From Diadema setosum (taxonomy: Eukaryota > Echinodermata > Echinoidea > Diadematoida > Diadematidae), in assembly GCF_964275005.1 (NCBI RefSeq), contig NC_092705.1, forward strand, positions 1,006,071-1,070,070: a DNA stretch of 64,000 nt, written 5' to 3'. The position numbers and the translations under genes were made by a program. Of the stretch, positions 57,453 to 64,000 are shown one piece after another (positions within the stretch are counted from its first letter, which is position 1; each line of letters starts with the position of its first letter). The notes under the pieces were generated by a model. It worked only from the letters and a program-made list of their open reading frames with translations. It did not search any database and was not told where the DNA came from.

Positions 57453-60400
57453 ATATTCCTTTACATATCTCACCTGTGTCAACCAGACCATGGTGCTTAA
57501 CGTCTGAAACTTTTCGTTCTGTAATAGAGACATTAGAGGCAGATAAAGAGAGTGAGAAGAAGAGGGAGAGATAGAGTGAGAGAGAAGATGAAGGGAGGAG
57601 GAGGGAGTCAGAGTGAAAGAGAGGAGAGAGATAGAGAGAGGTGTCTTTAAATGATAATTGCTTGTGATATTGAAGAAATTCTTTTGTAGAAAGTCATCAC
57701 TTCTATTTTCATAATGTATCAGTCTTATGAGCTTTACTAGTTTGTTTTGTTTTGTTTTGTTTTTTAAGTTCGAAGATAAAATACACGTTTCCACTGACAT
57801 TGTCTCATGCAGAAACTTAAGACATTGAGTCCGAAAGGGGCGGTATGTCACCACAGTAAAAGATTAAAAAAAAAAGATTTACATTTATCATAAGTATACC
57901 AATACATTCCGATGTATATATTACGTGTGACTATGCACACACTGATACACGTATGAACTTTATCATTCTTCGTCTTAGTGATGAATATTTTCCACAATCA
58001 ACATTATGAACATAATATGCATCTATATGATATGTGATCGATCATAATGTACAATATGATATTTAAGATGTGATATGTAATAAAGTATAGAATGATTTTA
58101 TGAATATCATAGTAAAACTATATAAGGATGTAATTATGTAGTATAACCTAGATAATGGTTATGATAGGGTTTGATTGTATCTAGTAGAAAACATAATAAT
58201 AATCGCGTTTCCGAGTTGAACAAGGTCAGTTTTGCCCCTATACGTTCTAGTTTTGAGGGTCGTTCTCTTTTCTCTGCCTCGGTGGCTGAAAACTAGCCAA
58301 GAGTCACTAACACGATTACACACACCGCGAGAGGTATTCTAGTGTCTCTAATGCGATTTCTGCTGCATTATACGGCCATTAGAGTATGCTTCCCTGCATA
58401 ATGTTACCCGTAATGATTTTGCCGGTAATAGCGAACGGGCGGGTGTAAAATTTGTTTGTGTTCTCTCCGTTATAGGGGACCTTCATCACGCCAGATTATC
58501 TTGAAGAAGAGAAATAATAATTAGACTGAATGCTTCTCATGAATTTTGCGATCAGCAAATTGACTTCAGCAAAAACTTGCCCCTGAGCCTGGCTGATAAA
58601 GCCGTGTCCGTAACGTCTCTTACCACTAACATGAGTTTCCTGAATGAATTAGGCAATCGCATCAAAATGTATTTGCTTATACTAGTGTTCTAGTTTACGT
58701 ACGGATCATTTTGTATATCTTTTACACTTAATCACCATCACAACTGAAGTTAGTTACTAGTATATTATTATGACTCCTCAGTGCATGAATATATAAGGAA
58801 TGGATTCGTTTAGTTTTGTTTAGAACATACTCTTCCGTTTTGTTTAATACAAATGAATAATAATATTATTTTATTATCAATTTCTTCTCTTGGTTCTTGC
58901 AAAGCAAACGTGTCAAATGTCATAGAAACTGCAAATGAATTATTGAGAGGGGGATTGATATCCCTTTTAGGAAAAATACAGGTATGCCACTCATGCTGTT
59001 TGTTTGTTTGGCGAACTGTTTGGTTGGTTATTGTTTTTGTGCTGTGTCAGTGAAAGGGGAAAGAGGTCTTTATTCGCTCTAATAACTGCTGTGACGAAAG
59101 TTTTGCACAATCTTCTGTCTTTGTTCAAGAGATATGCATACCACTCTGTTAGATGATCAGGCATTTTCCAGCTTATATCACCTGCGTAGGGCATAGATGT
59201 CAGCATGATAGGCCTATACGGTCTCTATACTACGCGGAAATATTGTCCATCATTTTACACCAAACTTAGAACAAAAAATCGAGATATTTCTTCGAGAAAA
59301 TCCCTGTCTTTCCCATTATCATATGATGCAGATTTATACGGAGACGATTGTTGATGACTTTACACACACACACACACACACACACACAATTGTGAATCTA
59401 GTGACATGATATGACGTGGAATTACCTGAAAGCGTGTTATGAGCTACCAGCAAGGGGGGGGGGGGGTGGACCGGGACCTGTGCCCCCAGGGGTACCCCAA
59501 CTCCGCTAACATTGTGATAGATGAGCGATAACATTCATTTCCTTCAATCAATCATTATATATTAAAATGGAGCACGAATGAGCATTATACGAACAAACAC
59601 ATCAATATCAAACAGTCAAAAAACAATCAAACAAAGAGAACAAACCAAAATCTGGAACTTACCACAAGATTAATTTGTCCGAGGTCGAGTTCTAGCGTAA
59701 CGTTGACCGTGTAGGACTCATTGAGAACAGGCCTCACGATTCTACTGTACTTGTTGTTGATGAAGAGGTCCTCCACCAGCTGCTTTTGTTCGGGCGAAGC
59801 CGAAACGAGACCTGAAATGTGATTGAAAAATCATAATACCTTGAATGATTTGGATGATATTTGGTTTTTGTTTTTGTTTGTTTGTTTTTTTTTTGTTTTT
59901 TTTTTCAGACGGAGATTATCTGGGATACCTGTCCACTCCTTATAAGAACAAAAGCACTTTACCTTTTTCTGAGCTAACTTAAAGTGGGTAATTATCTAGT
60001 GACCGGTTCCCGCTTCTGTCCTTCCGTTTTCGTATCGAGAATGTTCGCTCTTTGGATTCAAAGTAAAATTGAGTTTACGGGTGTGTGGTGGGGAAGGGTG
60101 ATTGGAGGAGTAATATTCCTTTCCAGCCTAAATCACATAAGACTCAGGTTGTTAATATTCATGTCAAGTGATAATATGATATTATGAATAACTGTATATT
60201 ACCAAACAAGTGGACTATCTTGAATGACCTTAACTCAAAATTTCTGTAAAACATTGATAAACGAAGAATTCAAAGCTTTGATGATAGACAATCAAACCTA
60301 TCAAGAGATTCTACTTTTTTTCATATTCTTTTGCTGAGGGTTTATCGCGAGTATTTTGTAAATCAGTGCTTAAACGAATAGGTTCCAAGACAGTTAACGA

Positions 60401-62292
60401 TTACTGCTGAACAACATTTTACTTTTTTTCTTTTTGTCTGTTTTGTTGATTTTCATGCCACCCAAACAGCATTAGCTGGGAAACGGGGTAAATGCAATCA
60501 AATATTGCTAATCAGACTAGATTCCTAGCTGATTCAATCCAATTTACGATGGTATTGACCTCGAAAGCATGTACTGTTAGTACACTGGAAGCTAATTAAT
60601 GCCAATATGGAAGAATAAACATTTAATTCCGTCATCTTAGCGTACTCGATTTTCATATTGAGCTTCAGGCATATTGTGGCAAAAACGGGAAAGGATTATG
60701 ATAGAATCTCTGGGTGAGAGAAGAAAAAGAGATGAGAGAGGCGGCGGGCAACGCTGTCCCGGCAATTGTGAGAATCTCAAACAACATCGTGTTCTACCAA
60801 AATGTCCCCGGGACATTACATGGGCACCCGCCACAGAGGGCAGGTAATTAGATTTTAGGGCCATCACTGATCGCTTGCATTTCAGAAATACTCGGATGAC
60901 TTTTGCGAGATACTGTATTCTATACAGAGATCAAAAAGAAGAGGTTATCTCTGCGGTTCTGTATACTTCTGTACCTTACTAGATTCCTTAAAAATCACAG
61001 TTTGTAATATCTTTCACGAGCAAACCAATTAAGAAGCTGGAATGAGTCGCAAGTTTGCCTAGTCTAGTTTTCATATTTTTTTACGACATGTTTTTGCGAA
61101 ATCGAGACTTGCGTAGTCAATTTTTTTTTCTTGTACTATATGTTAACGAAGTATTCACTGTTATGATTAATTTCTATTCGTATTCATTGTTTAATCTTAA
61201 TATCTAACTTGACAATGGAATCGAGTTAAACTCAGCTAATTAGGATATGGGATTGTGTCCTGTCTCGGAATCGCACAACTTGAGAACCGGTTAGCAGCAA
61301 TTATACTGACGACTGACGGCAGCAATTATAAGCTGTGTCTGTGGCGTATTACTGTTATCATGGGAACTGAACAATGCAGTGCAGAAATCGCCGGAACTTG
61401 CTCATGAAATGTGAATAAGTCATCATCTATTATCATTCAAGACATTCAAGACAAAATGTTACGCTGGTGAGTTTAAATAAGACGTTCGATGTGACCATGA
61501 ATCGCATTTGTTGTCATTATCAAACACGGGGTAATGGATACAACTGAAACAGGTTTTTGTTTTTTATGTGAGTATTTTGCCATGAAACTTGCACGTGTTT
61601 GTAAGTGTCCCTTGTATCTTGCTTTTTCCTTTCGTGAAAATTTTGCGTTACCTCTTAAAGGGAAGTGAATAAAACCAGGCAAAATTATTCAAATTCATGA
61701 AATTAAAACGCTGATCAGTGTTCATTTTTGTCGATGTAGGAAAATTTGTTAATCAGTCGAAGGCGAAATTATGTTATCTTCCTTTTATTTGAAAGGGCCA
61801 ATGTCCTATAAAGGCCTATACTATGAAAATAGAAGGACCCCCGAAAAGTTTCGTCGGAGCATTTTCGTCCAGACTGCCTTTTAACCCTCTTTGTCGTGAT
61901 ATAAAGTGCATATCAAAATTAATTTCGTTTGTTTTTTATGAGCACTTAGGGCCTACATTCTAACAAAGCATGGTTCCATCAAAAAACTTATTTGTCAACT
62001 TTTTGTTTACCCGAGTGGGTCCTATTGTTTGTGATTTTAGTGATACTTACAAAAATAGTAAAATACAGAGAGGCATGATATGAAAGACACAACAGCAATG
62101 ACAGAATACATGTAGGCCTACTATAATACAGCATCAAGAAAAACAAAACCAAACAAAACCCTCAAACACACACTTTAAGAAGCAGAATTAACTCTCCCCA
62201 AACTTACCATGTAAACAATTCAGCAAAATGCCAATAAAGAAAGCTAGAAACCATCTTCTTCTGGACAGACGACAAACTGATGGACACTCCAT
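48954..62292 (-). CDS. Nicotinic acetylcholine receptor subunit, alpha type (7 exons)
   Basis: A pentameric ligand-gated cation channel subunit of the alpha-7/alpha-9-like group. Exons on the minus strand: 62292-62208 (signal peptide, hydrophobic [13 protein letters not shown]), 59811-59663, 57518-57474 (the classic 45 bp exon), 54238-54129 (110 bp), 51593-51352, 50365-50081, 49582-48954; 514 residues. The ligand site is complete: the loop D Trp in [15 protein letters not shown] (loop A), GSW (loop B), and the vicinal [11 protein letters not shown] (loop C), which marks an alpha subunit. The Cys-loop has 13 residues between Cys, with FPFD as YPFD. M1 starts [13 protein letters not shown]2 has [19 protein letters not shown] with Glu rings for cation selectivity; M3 and M4 lie in the last exon, separated by a cytoplasmic loop of about 130 residues. 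The exon 5 acceptor is uncertain: 51593 or 51605, both in frame and both with a poor pyrimidine tract. The subtype cannot be fixed without a phylogeny. Confidence 0.93.
50476..50888. repeat. Palindromic word-repeat element, copy 1
   Basis: The ends GTGTATAC and GTATACAC pair, then GACCGACACCCACGAGTCAT mirrors ATGACTCGTGGGTGTCGG. Inside, short words (ACGAGT, ATACAGCC, GTTCGACACTAGG) recur in both orientations; the core GTTCGACACT ... AGTGTCGAAC folds back on itself. It lies in receptor intron 5. No coding sequence. Confidence 0.75.
52168..52441. repeat. Palindromic word-repeat element, copy 2
   Basis: A shorter member of the 50476-50888 family, with the same central order (GTTCGACACTAGGCAAATAA ... 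TTTGCTTAGTGTCGAACT) and ends GACCGACACCC / GGGTGTCATTCTCG. It lies in receptor intron 4. Confidence 0.75.
52790..53875. repeat. 50 bp minisatellite, about 22 units
   Basis: A unit of the form TATTACTGTAGATATGTAGG then TAGATAGAAAGATATATAGAC and AGATGAA recurs about every 50 bp. Units differ by small changes such as AGACAGATG versus AGGCAGGCG. It lies in receptor intron 4. Confidence 0.95.
53888..53932. repeat. (GT)n microsatellite
   Basis: About 22 uninterrupted GT units immediately after the minisatellite. Confidence 0.95.
54834..55629 (+). mobile_element. PIF/Harbinger-like element with Myb-like remnant
   Basis: The terminal repeats GGCTGCGTTCATGCGAA and TTCGCATGAACGCGGCC are flanked by TAA on both sides (54831-54833, 55630-55632), the 3 bp duplication typical of PIF/Harbinger. 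An open stretch at 55286-55501 includes [20 protein letters not shown] (with a short internal repeat of FLDL) and later SCRDKVK, the pattern of the Myb/SANT-like accessory protein of Harbinger elements. No DDE transposase is present in 0.8 kb. Sub-terminal CGCATGAACGC words recur internally. It lies in receptor intron 3. Confidence 0.8.
55286..55501 (+). pseudogene. Myb/SANT-like Harbinger protein fragment
   Basis: Seventy-odd residues with the WRDEEL start, [13 protein letters not shown], and a Cys-Arg-Asp-Lys-Val-Lys patch. In Harbinger elements a similar domain binds the element ends and brings in the transposase. Here the frame ends soon after the domain, and the FLDL repeat suggests a small duplication, so it is most likely a remnant. 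Could also still make a short DNA-binding peptide, which is unproven. Confidence 0.55.
55630..57083. other. Receptor intron 3, non-coding
   Basis: AT-rich, with a TA run at 56620-56640 and a GC-rich hairpin at 56768-56795. Nothing coding was recognised. Confidence 0.4.
57084..57330. repeat. Palindromic MITE, AACCGATAAGTCC arms, copy 2
   Basis: The arms GTTTGCAAAAACCGATAAGT and ACTTATCGGTTTTTGCAAAC enclose sequence nearly the same as 24549-24796. It is bracketed by TA tracts (57057-57081, 57391-57449), so it may have inserted into a TA microsatellite. Confidence 0.85.
57391..57449. repeat. (TA)n microsatellite beside receptor exon 3
   Basis: A pure TA run that ends about 25 bp from the donor site of the 45 bp exon 57474-57518. 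Confidence 0.95.
57519..59662. other. Receptor intron 2, non-coding
   Basis: Holds a GA-rich stretch (57540-57640), a CA microsatellite (59363-59390) and a poly(G) run near 59453. No exon was recognised. Confidence 0.4.
59812..62207. other. Receptor intron 1, non-coding
   Basis: No recognisable exons or clear repeats; several poly(T) runs. Confidence 0.4.
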
Positions 62293-62607
62293 TTCTACTC
62301 GAATCGTTCCTCATTCCTCAGTGTTACAGACAGAAGGTCGGTGATGGAACACACCGATACCAGCGGTGTCGGGTAAGGAATCGACTCGGAGCCGATGTGT
62401 CACCGAAAGCCAAAGGCGAAGAGGCGCTAAAGTGAAAGACTCCTGTTATGGCCAGGGCCACTCCGGGTTGTGATACAAGGTGTCGGCACATCACTCTATT
62501 TATCAACAGCGACCTTCTAGTCTCTTCATACAGGCTGAGCTTCATTTTGTTGTTTTATCTTTCTTTCTTTTCGTTGTCACGAGCGTTGCCAAATGAAGGG
62601 TCTTATT

Positions 62608-62837
62608 GCAAAATTAGCTAAGTGCCATTTTTGAACATTTCAAAGGAAGTCCGTTATCAGATAGAACAAAATTAAACCTTCCAGTATACCTCACTTATCA
62701 GCTAATTGTGACATTACAAGGTGTATCCTAAAAGTTATGATTAAAGATGTCCTGTATTTTCTTATTATTTTCGTTGTTTTTAGTAGCTTTAATCACAAAT
62801 ATCTCAACTTAATAAGAATGAAGTTAGCTCGTTTTGC
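62608..62837. repeat. Diverged palindromic element related to the AACCGATAAGTCC family
   Basis: GCAAAATTAGCTAAGTGCCA at the left faces a diverged mirror ending GAAGTTAGCTCGTTTTGC at the right, 230 bp apart. The interior shares AATCxCAAATATCTC with 24549-24796 and 57084-57330. Confidence 0.45.
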
Positions 62838-63174
62838 GCTAAAACATTCAAATCCACAGATAGGTGCGCTATCAGCGTGATATATCCGTTAATATTTTTC
62901 CGATCTTATAAGGAAATGAGAATAAACTGTGAGATAAACAAAATGAAAAAAGTGAGAGAACTTCCCGTATACTTTGGATCTGAAGTAAAAGGAAAAGAAT
63001 CGACGGTGATGGAAAATGGAAACTATAAGGGATAGTGGAGAGATGAGTGGAGAGTGGAAATGTGGAGACTGGAGATGATTTTGCCTATCAAATGAAACAA
63101 ACGATGACAGAATTTATCAAAAATATATAGAATTGGACAGTTTCGGGTTTTGAGATTGTATGTTTTCACTGAAC

Positions 63175-63300
63175 ATGGCCGGCGGAACCAGGGGCCGAGG
63201 GGGCTCCCCCCCCCCCCCACTTTTTTGCACAATACATAGAAATACATAGGGTAAACCATTCCCCCCCCCCCCCCTCTTTTTGACCCCGGAAGTGGCACCC
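63175..63300. repeat. Fragment of a poly(C)-bearing repeat
   Basis: GGCGGAACCAGGGGCCGAGG followed by two poly(C) runs and ACTTTTTTGC resembles the CAGTGGCAGATCCAGG type of element at 23279, but no matching right end was found. Confidence 0.35.
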
Positions 63301-63545
63301 GAACGAAAAAAAAAATAGGATGTGATCAGGCTTTTATAGAAAGCGGTTTTTGTTTTTTGTTTTTTGCTTGTTAGCTGATGAAACCTGGAAGATTTTTTAT
63401 CTTAATTTAATTTCTAAAGGAAATTTGATAAAAATGTATGTTTAGGTCAGTAGAAGACCTTTGAGGGAATCTAACTCCATTGTTGTTATCAATATCACTA
63501 TTTCGTGACTCTAAATATGACATTTTTTTAAAGTCCATAATACAG

Positions 63546-63678
63546 GTATTTATATTGTCTGAGTCTGACGAAACATATTATTCGATCTGTCTTCGCTTTT
63601 ATTCATATGAATACCAACATGCTGTGGAATTGCACGTTCGAAAAGACTGCTTTGCCGTGGCCCAACTCGAGTACAGAG
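63546..63678 (+). CDS. Possible internal exon of an unrecognised gene
   Basis: An open stretch bounded by TACAG on the left and GAG|GTGAAT on the right encodes about 44 residues including DETYYSICLRFYSYEYQHAV. It is upstream of, and opposite to, the receptor gene. No family was recognised, and a chance open frame with splice-like ends is quite possible. Confidence 0.2.
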
Positions 63679-63882
63679 GTGAATATTTTTCATGCATTTC
63701 TGTGTTGTAACTTATTACTACTAGTATTTGGATGCATCAAAGTGGTATATTAGGCCTGATATCGTTACCTCAGCTCTTTATATACCAGTACAAAATTTGC
63801 TAGGTTCTAGTCTAGTGACTCTTTCAGTGAGCACTGGACAGCCCCCCGTAGCACTTTCTGACGCAGTGCCGTACTGACGGAG

Positions 63883-63914
63883 CAGAGCGGGTTGATAGAT
63901 ATCAACCCGCTCTG
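63883..63914. other. Perfect hairpin, 14 bp stem
   Basis: CAGAGCGGGTTGAT and ATCAACCCGCTCTG are exact reverse complements around the loop AGAT. GACGGAG occurs just before and just after. It may be the core of a small palindromic element. Confidence 0.6.
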
Positions 63915-64000
63915 TGACGGAGAGATGAGCGCCCTCAGCGTTAGAATCACACTAATCCCCCATGTCTTTTGTGGAAAGTTGCTGAGAATCGTGACCACCT

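Noticed and set aside
57054-57854. A 266-residue open frame on the minus strand
   Set aside because: It runs through TA tracts, a palindromic MITE and the true 45 bp receptor exon; only that exon is coding.

Overview
This is animal nuclear DNA: AT-rich, with split genes that have GT/AG introns, dense families of small inverted-repeat elements, (TA)n and (CA)n tracts, one LINE and one Ty3/Gypsy-type LTR element. The repeat families (the TTAAAGGG palindrome, the TTATAACG palindrome, the GGGCCC-ended elements) and the divergence of the three host genes from vertebrate sequences suggest a marine invertebrate deuterostome, most likely an echinoderm such as a sea urchin. That assignment is by recall of repeat types and was not checked by a search.

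Layout. 1-2006 is non-coding repeat-rich flank. 2007-27880 is segmental-duplication unit A and 28261-36437 is unit B; each carries a complete seven-exon agmatinase gene on the minus strand (A: 12134-27785, B: 30642-36349). Unit A is about three times longer because it has gained insertions that unit B lacks: a GGGCCC-ended TIR element, a 743 bp repeat, a LINE, an internal 1.6 kb tandem duplication, TA-flanked MITEs, a 1 kb element rich in nuclear-receptor half-sites, a 7 kb LTR retrotransposon in intron 4, and a nested pair of TIR elements in intron 1. Unit B therefore preserves empty sites for most of them. Intron 1 also differs by an inversion of about 0.9 kb, and a 1.3 kb tract covering exons 3-4 is far more alike between the copies than the rest.

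36350-36967 separates agmatinase B from the divergently transcribed mitotic kinase PBK/TOPK (six exons, 36968-42097, plus strand). 42098-48953 is PBK 3' sequence and intergenic repeats. 48954-62292 holds a complete seven-exon alpha-type nicotinic acetylcholine receptor subunit on the minus strand; its introns contain two copies of a strongly palindromic word-repeat element, a 50 bp minisatellite of about 22 units, a PIF/Harbinger-like element with a Myb-like reading frame and TAA target duplications, and many TA tracts. 62293-64000 is upstream sequence with one weak candidate exon and a strong hairpin.

The three host genes do not form an obvious pathway: agmatinase is a metabolic enzyme (agmatine to putrescine plus urea), PBK a cell-cycle kinase and the receptor a cation channel. 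I found no evidence for a previously undescribed system; the most informative content is the pair of agmatinase paralogues acting as a built-in filled-site/empty-site comparison for at least nine mobile-element insertions, with an apparent gene-conversion tract and an inversion.
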